From Gammaproteobacteria bacterium RIFCSPLOWO2_12_47_11 (lineage in GTDB: Bacteria > Pseudomonadota > Gammaproteobacteria > Eutrophobiales > Eutrophobiaceae), in the NCBI GenBank assembly GCA_001801885.1, contig MGYU01000058.1, forward strand, positions 1 to 42,359: a DNA stretch of 42,359 bases. The letters run 5' to 3'. The notes below the pieces were generated by a model, which worked only from the letters and a program-made list of their open reading frames with translations, had not been told where the DNA came from and did not search any database. How positions within the stretch are numbered: the first letter of the stretch is position 1; each line of letters starts with the position of its first letter. A program made the translations under genes and the position numbers. Below are positions 1 through 9,400 of this stretch, piece by piece.

Positions 1-200
1 CTGCGCAGTCGCTCCCAGCATCCTGCTTCTCGCGACACTAATACATCCCTGTATGTCGTCCTGCGCCCGCGGCTACGACCGCCATGGATGGCGGAAGTGT
101 CGAAGTCGCTACTACGCGTCCTGCGTCCGCGACATACAGTACTTCCCTGTACATAAATGTAAGGAACAATTTTCGACCCGTACCTCCTGTACATAATCAC
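1..200. repeat. Intergenic repeat cluster with short hairpin
   Basis: No gene is supported here. The stretch contains repeated short words: TCCCTGTA at 46-53 and 144-151, a related CTCCTGTACATA near 184, and a 17-base word CGTCCTGCGYCCGCGRC at 57-73 and again at 117-133, a 60-base period. Between them lies a perfect hairpin, CCGCCA-TGGA-TGGCGG, at 79-94. The composition is more GC-rich than the neighbouring genes. It looks like a dispersed non-coding repeat of the REP/MITE sort. I cannot name the family, and the copy number elsewhere in the genome is unknown. Confidence 0.5.
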
Positions 201-213
201 CAATCACCAATTA

Positions 214-2127
214 TTACCATCCGCCACCTCCGCCTCCGCCACCTCCGCCTCCGGAAGATCCACCACCCCCACCGCCGGAGGATGAACCGGGCGCCGTGGA
301 GGATGAGGATATGGCATTGGTGAATGATGATCCCAGGGATGACGTAAAATTGCCTACGTTGACACTGTTCCAGCGTGAACCATGATACCACGATGGAGAG
401 TATGCAGTATCCCCGGTTTGGGCCGCAACCAATACATCAGCAAACTGCCCGGCCCATTGTTGTTCCAGCCCCAGCGCCAGGGCATAAGGTAAATAGGCTT
501 CAAACAGCTCCGGACAACGTCCTTTGGGATGCCGGTAATCCAGCTCATGTTTCTCGGCAAGTTCGATGTAATTCCTGAATCCTTCGACCTTGTCCAGCAA
601 ATCACGCCCGGCCAATGTGGGCGCCTTGAGCAATTCATAAAACAGCCAGTTGATGACAATGGCCAGCAGGATGATAAATACCATACTGTAAGAGGCAAGT
701 TCCGCCAGTTGATACGTTACAAAAATCTCGGCACCAATAAATGGTATGGAGAACAGAGTGATGAAGATGGCTGGAAAGATATATAAAACACTGTGTGTTA
801 CAGTCTGCCATGCACTCAATACCTGTTTCAACAGAACGATAACACCGAATGTCCATCCGGTAAGCCACACCACCAGAAACAGGGCTTGCGGATCAGTTGC
901 CGTGCCTTTCGACAGGAAGGCCGCCATGATAACAATGACCGTGATTGCGATACCTAAGATAAAATAAGCACTATTGCTCACGAAATAGAGTTTTTCATAA
1001 TTATTTTGCAGTGATTTTTTGTGTGCCTCGATGGCCTTGCCGATTTTTACATGGTTCGACTGGATCAGGTGGATTGATTTACTGCCGGAGAACAGTGATT
1101 TGGTCAAAGCTGATTCACCAGGTGACATCTCTACTTCAGTTTTGCCGGTTTTGGCCAGGGTATACTTCTTTTCATCATCTTCCGTGATCGTGAGATAACC
1201 TTTTACTGCAAGATTAATAAGCGCAGCGGCAAAGCAGGTGTTGTCATAGCCCATGTTTTCAATAAACCGCATGGAGGCCGGGGAATAACCCCTGGGTGGT
1301 TCGTAATGAGGAAAGATGACGCCTTTTTCAGGGTCCTTGCCTACCTTCGACCACATCACTGCATAGTAGGCCAGCAGTATCAGCAGGCCGGTGAGCGCGG
1401 TAAACAAATGACGATTGTCCCGCAGGGTGTATTCCAGCTTTTCCCTTGTTGTGGGTTCATGCACAAACCCTTTCGGCCAGCCAACCACAATAGTTATTCC
1501 CTGCTGTGGTGCCAGGGTTCGGGTTGTTTCAAAGTCAACCCGGGCATCATCATTGATCTGTGTTTCGTAATCTTGTGCCTTGCTGCCAAATGCACCTGTA
1601 TATGCTTCAGCCGTAATCCGGCTGTGTGGAATACCGTCTGGCAGCCTGACAGCGGCACTGGCCTTGTCGATAGGGAAAGCCCATTCATTACCAGTGACAT
1701 TCCAGTAGAGTTCATCGTGCTCCTTGAAAAATCCCAGTTGACGACTGGTCGTGTAGGTGATGCTGTAGGTATATTTTCCGGATCGCAGAAAAGTGTTTTT
1801 GTCCCCGATATAGATACGCACACCGTTGGACCGGTCTTCCGTATGATAGGGTTCGGGGTTGCCGTCCCGTAATATCTGCTTTATCCCGAAATCCACCTGA
1901 TACCTGTTGCCATAGTTGTCCTTGTATGTGGTGGGGAAGTCACGATAAATTCCGCGTTTGATGTTATTACCTTCAGCCCTGACAGTGATGTTTTCCGTGA
2001 CCTGCATACCGGCATTTTCAAACACCGTGATATCACTGTGAAAATTCAATATGCGTTCATCGGCGAACAGCGTACCGGAAAACACAATCAATAACAGTGT
2101 GTAAAGAATATGGAGGGGAGTTTTCAT
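214..2127 (-). CDS. DUF2207-family membrane protein with poly-glycine tail
   Basis: This is a predicted membrane protein of about 637 residues of the DUF2207 family, whose molecular role is not established. It begins with a signal peptide, followed by an extracytoplasmic region of about 200 residues. One membrane span comes next, then a cytoplasmic region and further hydrophobic segments. The C-terminus is a low-complexity tail of Gly and Ser ending in a run of 11 Gly and Trp, typical of many DUF2207 proteins. The ATG at 2127 is preferred because the hydrophobic leader starts there; a TTG at 2136 is in frame. It lies immediately downstream of the lemA gene, a pairing common in bacteria and probably one operon. 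The function is inferred only at family level. Confidence 0.85.
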   Translation of the reverse strand: MKTPLHILYTLLLIVFSGTLFADERILNFHSDITVFENAGMQVTENITVRAEGNNIKRGIYRDFPTTYKDNYGNRYQVDFGIKQILRDGNPEPYHTEDRSNGVRIYIGDKNTFLRSGKYTYSITYTTSRQLGFFKEHDELYWNVTGNEWAFPIDKASAAVRLPDGIPHSRITAEAYTGAFGSKAQDYETQINDDARVDFETTRTLAPQQGITIVVGWPKGFVHEPTTREKLEYTLRDNRHLFTALTGLLILLAYYAVMWSKVGKDPEKGVIFPHYEPPRGYSPASMRFIENMGYDNTCFAAALINLAVKGYLTITEDDEKKYTLAKTGKTEVEMSPGESALTKSLFSGSKSIHLIQSNHVKIGKAIEAHKKSLQNNYEKLYFVSNSAYFILGIAITVIVIMAAFLSKGTATDPQALFLVVWLTGWTFGVIVLLKQVLSAWQTVTHSVLYIFPAIFITLFSIPFIGAEIFVTYQLAELASYSMVFIILLAIVINWLFYELLKAPTLAGRDLLDKVEGFRNYIELAEKHELDYRHPKGRCPELFEAYLPYALALGLEQQWAGQFADVLVAAQTGDTAYSPSWYHGSRWNSVNVGNFTSSLGSSFTNAISSSSTAPGSSSGGGGGGSSGGGGGGGGGGGW

Positions 2128-2136
2128 CTCTGCCAA

Positions 2137-2661
2137 CTAACAGGTTGTTTCATCAAAATCGAAAAATTGCGCCGGTCTGAAACGAAACCAGCGTGCAATA
2201 AACATATCCGGGAAAGAATCGATACGTATATTCAGGTTGCGTACTGCACCATTGTAATAACGGCGTGCGAATTGAATGTGTTGTTCCACGTCGGTAAGGT
2301 TTTTTTGCAAATCGAGAAAGGATCGACTGGCCTTGAGATCAGGATAATCTTCTGCAATTGCAATCAGGTTATGCAGTTTATCGCCCAGTTGCGATTCAAC
2401 TTCACTTTTTTTGGCAATATCTGACAGGGAGAGGCTTTGGGTACGCAACTCGGTAAGGGCGTGTAATGTGGAGCTTTCAAACCTGGCATATTGTTTCACT
2501 GCATCCACCAGCTTGGGGATCAGATCATGACGGCGTTTGAGTTGGACATCGATATCGCTCCAGGCCGCCAGTACCCGGTTTTTGTCACGTACCAGCAGAT
2601 TGTAGATAATAATTGCCCACAAAACGCAGGCAAGTAAAATGACCAGTATGAAATCCATCAT
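2137..2661 (-). CDS. lemA: LemA family protein
   Basis: A 174-residue protein with the LemA signature: an N-terminal membrane anchor (about residues 3-22), then a helical domain containing the conserved stretches around 'DVQLKRRHDLIPKLV' and 'ARRYYNGAVRNLN'. LemA proteins are small membrane-anchored helical proteins of unclear function. The family is usually found next to DUF2207 or TPM-domain proteins, as here. The stop codon at 2137-2139 is followed within ten bases by the DUF2207 start, so the two are likely cotranscribed. ATG codons at 2661 and 2658 are both possible starts. Confidence 0.92.
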   Translation of the reverse strand: MMDFILVILLACVLWAIIIYNLLVRDKNRVLAAWSDIDVQLKRRHDLIPKLVDAVKQYARFESSTLHALTELRTQSLSLSDIAKKSEVESQLGDKLHNLIAIAEDYPDLKASRSFLDLQKNLTDVEQHIQFARRYYNGAVRNLNIRIDSFPDMFIARWFRFRPAQFFDFDETTC

Positions 2662-2813
2662 GGTTGCAGGCCCTTATTATTACTACTATTAATACACTAA
2701 ATGCTGATCGGCATTGCACAGGGATTATCAGCGTTTACAGACGGTCTGTCACTATTGTTATTAATGGGTTGATACAGTAGTTTAATCGCAGAGGTGCGTT
2801 GGTTAACGGGGTT

Positions 2814-4127
2814 ATGGTGAAAAAAAAGAATATCGCTAATTCAGAAGATATCACTGTGCTCAAGCAACGTGCCGAGCAGGGTATAATTGAGGCCCAGCTG
2901 ACACTGGCCGGAATCTATGAATCCGGCTTGGTTACAGAGCGGGACTATGGTCTGGCGATCCGCTGGTTTCTGGCCGCAGCCAGGCAGGGTTCAGCCAAAG
3001 CACAGTCTACACTCGCGGAAAAATACCTGCATGGCTACGGAGTTGATAAGGATTTTGAAAAGGCCATCTACTGGTATGACAAGGCGGCAAAACAGAATGA
3101 TGCAGATGCCATTGCCAGTCTCGGCTGGTGTCATCAGAACGGGTTATTTTTCAAACAGGATTATGCCGTTGCCTGTAATTGGTACAAGAAGGCTGCGGGC
3201 CTGGGTCATCTCAATGCCTGCTATAACCTGGCATATATGTTTGCCGAAGGATTGGGTACAAAAAAAAATGATAAAAAGGCATTGCATTGGTACATGAAAG
3301 CCGCCAGGCAGGGTCATCGCAAGGCCCAACTCAATGTTGGTACCATTTATGAGAAAGGCATCGGTGTTGCAATTAATAATATTGAAGCGGTTGAATGGTA
3401 TCGCCGGGCGGCGGAACAGGAATACAGCAAGGCAGAATATAATCTTGCATCCATGTATGGCCGTGGTCTCGGTGTTCCCAAAGATCATGCCCAGGCAGCA
3501 GTCTGGTATCTCAAGTCGGCCAAACAGGGTTACTTCCGTGCCCAATATATACTGGGTATTTATCACCTGCGCGGGATTGGTGTCGCGCAAAATTATGCCA
3601 AGGCTTTGGACTGGTTACTCAAGTCAGCAGAACAGGGTTATCACAAGGCGCAATATCAAGTGGGTAAAATGTATCTTGAAGGTTTGGGTATAACAGTTGA
3701 TCACGCTGAAGCGCTGATGTGGTTCCGGCATGCAGCCGCACAGGGGTATGACCGGGCACAGTTCCGGTTGGGTGAATTATATGCCGATGGAACTGCAGTA
3801 AAGCAGGACTACAAACGGGCGCTGGATTGTTTCAGGAATGCTGCCGAGCTGGGCTTTATACCGGCGCAATACCGTTTGTCATTGCTATATGCCAACGGCC
3901 AGGGTGTGGCACAGGACTACGCTCAGGCATACAGCTGGTGTTATGCGGCCGCCCGAACCAACCAGTCTTATGTGCTTAAGGCGTTGGAAAATATTGCAAT
4001 TAAAATCAATCCATTGGACCTTGCAGAGGCCAGCCGGCTGGGTGAGGAACTGGTTGCAAAATACACTGGCATACCTGCTACCGATGGCCTGTCCGATACA
4101 GTAGAAATAGACATTGAAGAATTTTGA
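2814..4127 (+). CDS. Sel1-like repeat protein
   Basis: A protein of about 437 residues built almost entirely from Sel1-like (SLR/TPR-type) repeats of about 36 residues. Around ten copies run from near residue 20 to 395, each with the pattern A-x2-G-x5-Y/L-G-x-M/L-Y-x2-G-x-G-V-x3-D-x2-A/K-A-x2-W-Y. There is no signal peptide or catalytic domain, so a soluble scaffold role is likely; no partner is evident. The in-frame TTG at 2799 was set aside in favour of the ATG at 2814, which has a CGGGG stretch just upstream. The gene stands alone, divergent from lemA/DUF2207 and convergent with the RRM gene. The repeats make internal expansion or contraction likely between strains. Confidence 0.92.
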   Translation: MVKKKNIANSEDITVLKQRAEQGIIEAQLTLAGIYESGLVTERDYGLAIRWFLAAARQGSAKAQSTLAEKYLHGYGVDKDFEKAIYWYDKAAKQNDADAIASLGWCHQNGLFFKQDYAVACNWYKKAAGLGHLNACYNLAYMFAEGLGTKKNDKKALHWYMKAARQGHRKAQLNVGTIYEKGIGVAINNIEAVEWYRRAAEQEYSKAEYNLASMYGRGLGVPKDHAQAAVWYLKSAKQGYFRAQYILGIYHLRGIGVAQNYAKALDWLLKSAEQGYHKAQYQVGKMYLEGLGITVDHAEALMWFRHAAAQGYDRAQFRLGELYADGTAVKQDYKRALDCFRNAAELGFIPAQYRLSLLYANGQGVAQDYAQAYSWCYAAARTNQSYVLKALENIAIKINPLDLAEASRLGEELVAKYTGIPATDGLSDTVEIDIEEF

Positions 4128-4152
4128 TCTGCTGTAGCTGACGGGTTTGCTA

Positions 4153-4425
4153 TCAATTGCGTTTGCGGCCGCCGCGTTGCTTGCTGCGCGGGTCATCAAA
4201 CCGGACGCGCAGGAATTTTCCGTTAAAGGATTTGCCATCAAGACCGCTTACGGCGGCCCGGGCTTCATGCCCTTCCATTTCTACAAATCCGAATCCCCGG
4301 CATTTGCGGGTAAAGATATCGGTGGCTATCTGTATAGAACGTACAGTGCCGTATTCAGAAAAGAGTTCACGTACATTTTCTTCTGAGGCCTCGAAGGGCA
4401 GGTTACTGACAAACATTTTTTTCAA
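4153..4425 (-). CDS. RRM-domain RNA-binding protein
   Basis: A 90-residue protein consisting of one RNA recognition motif. RNP2 is 'MFVSNLP' near residue 4 and RNP1 is 'CRGFGFVEM' near residue 43. A short Arg/Lys/Gly-rich tail follows. Such small bacterial RRM proteins bind single-stranded RNA and are frequently cold-induced. The adjacent cold-shock gene on the same strand fits that role. The start ATG at 4425 leads directly into the beta-1 strand, and no alternative start is plausible. Confidence 0.93.
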   Translation of the reverse strand: MKKMFVSNLPFEASEENVRELFSEYGTVRSIQIATDIFTRKCRGFGFVEMEGHEARAAVSGLDGKSFNGKFLRVRFDDPRSKQRGGRKRN

Positions 4426-4480
4426 AGAATTGTCCTCGCCGGATTGCGAATGTAAAAAATAGATCTAAAAAGCAAAATAT

Positions 4481-4506
4481 GAACCTCGTAGATGACTGCG
4501 AGGTTC
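4481..4506 (-). terminator. Rho-independent terminator after the cold-shock gene
   Basis: Perfect 8-bp inverted repeat GAACCTCG/CGAGGTTC with a 10-base loop. On the minus strand it is followed by a T-rich run. It lies 20 bases past the stop of the cold-shock gene and would separate it from the RRM gene downstream. Confidence 0.75.
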
Positions 4507-4526
4507 TCGTGACTGTAACCGGATTA

Positions 4527-4733
4527 TCAGACTTTGGTAGAGACGCGGGTAGCTTGTGGCCCCTTTTCGCTACGCTGCATTTCGAACTGGACAGTCTGGC
4601 CTTCAGTCAGGGTCTTGAAACCTTCCCCTTCGATAACGGAAAAATGTACGAACACATCAGGGCTACCATCAGACGGGGTAATAAAACCATAACCTTTGGA
4701 TTCGTTGAACCATTTTACGGTACCTGTATTCAT
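4527..4733 (-). CDS. Cold-shock protein (CspA family)
   Basis: A 68-residue single cold-shock domain protein that binds single-stranded RNA/DNA as a chaperone. It has the [12 protein letters not shown] motif (RNP1) near residue 7 and DVFVHFS (RNP2) near residue 26. The ATG at 4733 follows a GAGG ribosome-binding site and gives the standard family length. An upstream in-frame extension to 4781 was rejected. It is followed by a strong terminator. Which of the Csp paralogues it corresponds to cannot be decided. Confidence 0.96.
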   Translation of the reverse strand: MNTGTVKWFNESKGYGFITPSDGSPDVFVHFSVIEGEGFKTLTEGQTVQFEMQRSEKGPQATRVSTKV

Positions 4734-4950
4734 GTAACTTACCTCACTAAGAATAAATAATATTTGTGTATTGTGTTGCAAATCAGATGAAGCAAATTAC
4801 AGTGAGATACCGTCTTGGAACTACTGAAATACCTTAAACTAACATGCAAACAAGGTTATATTAGCCGAGTATACGGAAAAATACGAGAAAATTTAGGGTC
4901 ATCACGCGGGCCACGACCGGTCAACTACCTTTGCTTCCACCGGTATTTAT

Positions 4951-5472
4951 TCAAAGTAAGTGTCTGGAAATGCCTGTCTCGGCACTGATCCATAGACGCA
5001 GAAAATTTGTCCCCTGTTTGGACCCGCAATCATCCGCGGAGACCAGCTGATGATCCGGGCCGTAGATTTCAACATGCGGTGTACCACAAACCCGGTAGGA
5101 CTCTATGCGTGACTGCAACTCATCGGCTTCCTGTTGTGAACTGATGGAGAAATTCATACCTGATTCAGGGAAGTGTACCCTTTTGATCATGACATCCTGG
5201 CGCTGCTTGAGGAAAGGTTCGAAGCCTTGCTCAAGACGTTTACAGATGGTACAGCTGTCAAGATAGACTTCCACTACGGTATAGTAATTATCAGCGGCGA
5301 TGGCGGAAAAAGGCCGCTTCTGATCAAACAGCGTCATGAATTCAACCCGATGGATGCCATTGCCGGAACGCTGCACCTGGGTATGCTGCGGTACAACAAA
5401 ATCCCTGTCGCTACCACTATAGAGGTAATAAAACAGGGCCCCGCCGGTGATAAACCAGAACAGGTTTTTCAT
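4951..5472 (-). CDS. Thioredoxin-fold protein, membrane-anchored
   Basis: A protein of about 173 residues with an N-terminal hydrophobic anchor (about residues 2-18) and a probable periplasmic thioredoxin-like domain. A C-x-x-C pair occurs in 'DSCTICKRLEQGF' at about residues 70-73. 'CGTPHVEIYG' near residue 130 matches the cis-Pro loop of the thioredoxin fold. A role as a thiol-disulfide or glutaredoxin-like oxidoreductase is inferred from the fold; the substrate is unknown. The ATG at 5472 is preferred over 5505 because it puts the hydrophobic anchor at the N-terminus. It stands alone, divergent from the methionine salvage operon. Confidence 0.6.
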   Translation of the reverse strand: MKNLFWFITGGALFYYLYSGSDRDFVVPQHTQVQRSGNGIHRVEFMTLFDQKRPFSAIAADNYYTVVEVYLDSCTICKRLEQGFEPFLKQRQDVMIKRVHFPESGMNFSISSQQEADELQSRIESYRVCGTPHVEIYGPDHQLVSADDCGSKQGTNFLRLWISAETGISRHLL

Positions 5473-5658
5473 GTGATTACCACATTCGTGAACAACTTGC
5501 CGCAATTATAGCGGTTAATAAATATAAGTCAGACATTTCCCTGAACTATTTAATCCCTTTTCCCGGCAAGCTGAATCTGGCCATAGTATCGTCACGATTC
5601 TATGCTTTAATCGTATGTTATATTGGGTATCAAGTCAGACACGAGGTAATAAATCAAT

Positions 5659-6831
5659 ATGGACCGGACGTACGAAGAGTGGGCGCGTGATCTGGTAACA
5701 GCGGGGCGCATACTCTATGAACAAGGGCTGGTGCCCGCCACCAGCGGCAATTTTTCCGCGCGCATCACGCCGGACCGTTTTGCCATTACCGTCTCCGGCA
5801 AACACAAAGGCCATATGACCATTGCCGATATCATGCAGGTGGATGCCTGGGGCCACTCCCTGGACGGGCAGCGGCCCTCCGCCGAGACCGCATTGCATAT
5901 ACAGATCTACCGGCGATTACCCGATGCATCTGCAATCTTGCATCATCATTCACCGTATGCCACCCTGTTATCACAGCTTGTTTCGGACGAGGTTGTCCTG
6001 GCTGATTATGAGTTGCTGAAGGCATTTCCGGATATTGATACTCATCAAACCCGATTGCGTGTACCGGTATTCAAGAATAACCAGAATATCCCGGAACTGG
6101 CCGAAGCAGTGGATGCGTACATGGAGGGAAATTCACCGGTACACGGATATCTGATTAAAGGACATGGTCTCTACACATGGGGTGAATCCATCGAAGCAGC
6201 AATGAAACATGTCGAGGCATTTGAATTTCTTTTCAAATGTGAATTGATGAAAAGGGGGGCAAGATTATTGATGACAACTTTGACAATATTTTCTGACAAT
6301 GGCACCCCGGCCAGTGAAGCACTGACAGACTTCCCTGACATCGCCCGGGAGTTAAACAGAATAGGTGTGGAATTTGAACGCTGGGAAGCCAGCCAGCCAT
6401 TAAATAAAGATGCCACACAGGGTGAAGTGTTGACGAGTTATAAATCATCCATAGACAAACTGAATGAAAAATACGGATTCAAATCTGTTGATGTCGTCGC
6501 ATTGAACCCGGATCATCCTGACAAGGCCGCCATGCGGCAGAAATTCCTCGCCGAACATACCCATGCTGATTTTGAGGTGCGCTTTTTTGTCGAGGGCAGT
6601 GGTTTGTTTTACCTGCATGCCGGCGACAAGGTATATACTGTCCTGTGCGGAAAAGGTGATTTGATCAGCATCCCGGCCAATACTACGCACTGGTTTGATA
6701 TGGGAACCAACCCTTATTTCAAGGCCATCCGCTTTTTTACTACGCCCGATGGCTGGGTCGGAAATTTTACCGGCAGCGAGATTGCAAAAAAGTTTCCTGA
6801 TTTTGATCAATATGTCGCTTCATTGTCTTGA
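5659..6831 (+). CDS. mtnBD: Fused methylthioribulose-1-phosphate dehydratase / acireductone dioxygenase (MtnB-MtnD)
   Basis: One 390-residue ORF carrying two enzymes of methionine salvage. Residues 1 to about 200 are MtnB, a class II aldolase-fold zinc dehydratase: 'TSGNFS' near residue 28, catalytic Glu in 'SAETALH', zinc His in 'ILHHHSPYA'. Residues from about 205 are MtnD, a cupin dioxygenase with metal ligands in 'EHTHADFEVRFF' and a later His in 'NTTHWFD'. The join falls exactly where separate genes would meet. A G6 run (6254-6259) precedes an ATG at 6271. With five Gs, MtnB would stop at TGA 6269-6271, overlapping that ATG as TGATG, and the G-run would act as its ribosome-binding site. 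The fusion may therefore be real, a homopolymer error, or slippage-controlled. GAGGT at 5643-5647 precedes the start. Confidence 0.9.
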   Translation: MDRTYEEWARDLVTAGRILYEQGLVPATSGNFSARITPDRFAITVSGKHKGHMTIADIMQVDAWGHSLDGQRPSAETALHIQIYRRLPDASAILHHHSPYATLLSQLVSDEVVLADYELLKAFPDIDTHQTRLRVPVFKNNQNIPELAEAVDAYMEGNSPVHGYLIKGHGLYTWGESIEAAMKHVEAFEFLFKCELMKRGARLLMTTLTIFSDNGTPASEALTDFPDIARELNRIGVEFERWEASQPLNKDATQGEVLTSYKSSIDKLNEKYGFKSVDVVALNPDHPDKAAMRQKFLAEHTHADFEVRFFVEGSGLFYLHAGDKVYTVLCGKGDLISIPANTTHWFDMGTNPYFKAIRFFTTPDGWVGNFTGSEIAKKFPDFDQYVASLS

Positions 6832-7505
6832 TTCGCGCTGTTCTTACTGACATTGAAGGCACAACTTCTTCAATAGCATTCGTCAAGGATGTATTGTTTC
6901 CCTATGCGCGCGAACACATGGCGGATTTCATACATTCACACGCTCTTGATCCGGAAGTCCACACTTTGCTGGATGATGTCTGCACGGAGACCGGACAGAT
7001 CCTGAACGGCGATGAAATCATCGCGCAACTGATTCAGTGGATCGACGAAGACAAAAAGATCACGTCATTGAAGACGCTGCAGGGCATGATCTGGGAACAG
7101 GGCTATTTAAAAGGTGATTACACTGGCCATGTTTACCGGGACGCCGCCGAGAAACTAAAAGACTGGCATTCCCGGGGAATAAGACTCTACGTATATTCAT
7201 CCGGTTCAATTACTGCACAGAAATTATTATTCGGGCATACTGATTTTGGTGATATGAACCCGTTATTTTCCGGTTACTTTGATATGCGTTCAGGTAATAA
7301 ACGTGAAGCAAACTCATATCGGACTATTGTCAAGGAAATCGCGTTGCCGGCAGCCGAAATCCTGTTCCTGTCCGATATCGCCGAAGAACTGGATGCTGCC
7401 AGAATTGCCGGAATGCAAACCATGCAACTGGTACGAGATGGAGACGGTACACAACCTTCGCCCGATTATTTACAGGTAAAGGTATTTACGGATGTCTCGT
7501 TATAG
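6828..7505 (+). CDS. mtnC: Enolase-phosphatase E1 (MtnC)
   Basis: A 225-residue bifunctional enolase-phosphatase of methionine salvage. It enolises diketo-methylthiopentyl phosphate and dephosphorylates it to the acireductone that MtnD then oxidises. It is a HAD-superfamily protein with nucleophile motif 'LTDIEGTTSS' at residues 6-15, motif II Ser in 'YVYSSGS' near 123, and a C-terminal acidic motif 'FLSDIAEELDAA'. The start is TTG at 6828, overlapping the TGA of the upstream gene by three bases, which implies translational coupling with mtnBD. Substrate flow B to C to D would all be encoded in this operon; mtnA and mtnN must be elsewhere. Confidence 0.94.
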   Translation: MIRAVLTDIEGTTSSIAFVKDVLFPYAREHMADFIHSHALDPEVHTLLDDVCTETGQILNGDEIIAQLIQWIDEDKKITSLKTLQGMIWEQGYLKGDYTGHVYRDAAEKLKDWHSRGIRLYVYSSGSITAQKLLFGHTDFGDMNPLFSGYFDMRSGNKREANSYRTIVKEIALPAAEILFLSDIAEELDAARIAGMQTMQLVRDGDGTQPSPDYLQVKVFTDVSL

Positions 7506-7540
7506 GAAATGACTATTGAATATGATCAATGGAGTAATTT

Positions 7541-8842
7541 GTGTTCATAAACGGCAATAGTGCATCATGTTTTTCAGCTGTTGTACTGTCAGTATCAGGT
7601 TTGTTGCTGGTATTCACAATCGCTGTGTTACCGGCCGTTGCTGATGAAATTGAAATCGATGAGATTGAGTACAGGGAGTTGCCGCAGGAAACAGAGATAC
7701 CGGAAACAGTGTCACCGGAAACAGTGCAACCTGATACATTAGTATCACCTGAACCTGATGAAACAACAGGTAGTGTTTATAATGAAGAACCGGTTGAGCC
7801 GGTCGAAATGCAGCCCTTCCGGTTGCTGGACAGTGAAGTACCTGCGGGGACCATGCAGCGTCTTTCATGGTATACCAGCGAGACCCTCACCGGGCTGGCC
7901 CAGGCGACTCCGGTATTGGTGTCCCATGGTGTTGGGCCCGGCCCCAGATTATGTATCATTGCAGCAGTACATGGGGATGAGCTGAACGGTATCGAGATCG
8001 TCCGCAGTCTTTTGTATGGACTCAACCCGGCCAAACTCAACGGCACCGTGATAGGCGTACCGATCGTCAATCTTCATGGATTCCGCCAAGGTTCACGCTA
8101 TCTGCCGGATCGCCGTGATTTGAACCGTTATTTCCCGGGTAATCCGGGAGGCAGTTCAGCTTCCCGTATTGCTTATTCCTTTTTCAATTCTGTTGTTATC
8201 CATTGCGATTATCTGGTGGATCTCCATACCGGTTCCTTTCACCGAACCAACCTGCCGCAAATCCGCGCCGATCTGAATAATGAAGATGTGCTGCATCTCA
8301 CCCGGGGTTTCGGTGCAACGGTGGTACTTCATGGTAAGGGGAGGACAGGTACCCTGCGCGGTGCTGCCACCCGGGCGGGTGTTCCGGCAATGACAGTGGA
8401 GGTTGGTGAACCAATGCGTTACCAGCCGGAAGAGGTCTCCCATGGTGTCAAGGCATTACGCAGTCTGCTTAACCATCTCAGGATGGTCTCGTCATTCAGG
8501 TTCTGGCGCGAACCACAACCCACCTATTACCGGTCCAACTGGGTACGGGCAAACAGTGAAGGTATACTCAAAAGCAAGGTCGAGCTTGGCCAGAGTATCA
8601 GTGAAGATGAATTGCTGGGAACAATCACTGACCCGATTACCAATGCCCGCAGTGAAATACGTTCCCCGCATAACGGCCGTATACTGGGAATGGCCCTGAA
8701 CCAGACGATGATGCCGGGTTATGCCGCATACCACATCGGCATTCGCAGGACCGAAGTGGAGTTGGCGGAGGAAACCTACCTGGACGATATCACCACAGAG
8801 GACGAGGAAGAATTTGCCGAGAGTGATGATGGTAGAGATTGA
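7541..8842 (+). CDS. Secreted AstE/AspA-like zinc carboxypeptidase/deacylase (M14 superfamily)
   Basis: A 433-residue protein of the succinylglutamate desuccinylase/aspartoacylase family. A signal-like hydrophobic segment (about residues 12-34) is followed by a Glu/Pro/Thr-rich linker (about 36-85). The hydrolase core begins near residue 110, with zinc ligands His and Glu in 'AVHGDELNGIE' and the third His in 'DLHTGS'; a catalytic Glu is likely in 'TVEVGEP'. A C-terminal lipoyl-like region and a strongly acidic tail close the protein. It probably removes an acyl or amino-acid group from a small molecule or peptide outside the cytoplasm; the substrate is unknown. The GTG start at 7541 follows GGAG at 7531. 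It lies 35 bases after mtnC but is not obviously part of that pathway. Confidence 0.8.
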   Translation: MFINGNSASCFSAVVLSVSGLLLVFTIAVLPAVADEIEIDEIEYRELPQETEIPETVSPETVQPDTLVSPEPDETTGSVYNEEPVEPVEMQPFRLLDSEVPAGTMQRLSWYTSETLTGLAQATPVLVSHGVGPGPRLCIIAAVHGDELNGIEIVRSLLYGLNPAKLNGTVIGVPIVNLHGFRQGSRYLPDRRDLNRYFPGNPGGSSASRIAYSFFNSVVIHCDYLVDLHTGSFHRTNLPQIRADLNNEDVLHLTRGFGATVVLHGKGRTGTLRGAATRAGVPAMTVEVGEPMRYQPEEVSHGVKALRSLLNHLRMVSSFRFWREPQPTYYRSNWVRANSEGILKSKVELGQSISEDELLGTITDPITNARSEIRSPHNGRILGMALNQTMMPGYAAYHIGIRRTEVELAEETYLDDITTEDEEEFAESDDGRD

Positions 8843-8894
8843 AGCGTGTTAATCATGGCTGTTTATCAACGCAGGACCATTATTTAAAATTGAT

Positions 8895-9383
8895 ATGAAT
8901 GATAAATTACACCAGATCAATGTGACGTATTATGGCAAGGAAGATCGCTTGTTACTGAAAGTCACAACACAGAAAGGTAATGAGTACCGAATCTGGCTGA
9001 CCCGAAGGTTTACCGGCCTCCTGTTCAATGTCCTTAACGCTGAAATGGATAAACAAGGCGGTATCTCTTCTATAAGAACCAGCCAACAAACCCGGCAAAT
9101 GTTCAAGTCGGGTGCTTTTGAAAAATCATTTGAAAAGGGAAAGACAGCAAGTTTTCCGCTGGGGGAACAGGGATTCCTGGCGTATGGCATAAAATCATCA
9201 AGTACACCGCAGGGTGAATTGTTACTTGAAATACTTCCGGAAAAAGGTGCAGGCGTTAACATAAACCTCAATAAATCACTCCTGTATATGTTTCATAATT
9301 TGTTAACACAAGGTTTGATCAAGGCAGAGTGGCATAAGCAGAGCATCAATCTGCAGGATGAAGCCTCAAGACACGTGCATTAA
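8895..9383 (+). CDS. Hypothetical protein
   Basis: A soluble protein of 162 residues that I do not recognise. It has no signal peptide, membrane span or cysteine-rich motif. The composition is mixed alpha/beta with a central basic stretch ('SGAFEKSFEKGKTASF'). It lies between the zinc hydrolase and the alcohol dehydrogenase with short intergenic gaps (52 and 17 bases) on the same strand, so it may be part of that transcription unit. Codon use resembles the neighbours, supporting a real gene. Confidence 0.7.
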   Translation: MNDKLHQINVTYYGKEDRLLLKVTTQKGNEYRIWLTRRFTGLLFNVLNAEMDKQGGISSIRTSQQTRQMFKSGAFEKSFEKGKTASFPLGEQGFLAYGIKSSSTPQGELLLEILPEKGAGVNINLNKSLLYMFHNLLTQGLIKAEWHKQSINLQDEASRHVH

Positions 9384-9400
9384 TCCACGTTGGAGTTGAT

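Noticed and set aside
5500-5658. SAM-responsive riboswitch before the methionine salvage operon
   Set aside because: The 5' region is short, and I see no paired-helix pattern or conserved core of a SAM riboswitch.
5635-5898. 87-residue antisense ORF over mtnB
   Set aside because: Codon use and protein composition are those of a shadow frame; the plus-strand protein has clear family motifs.
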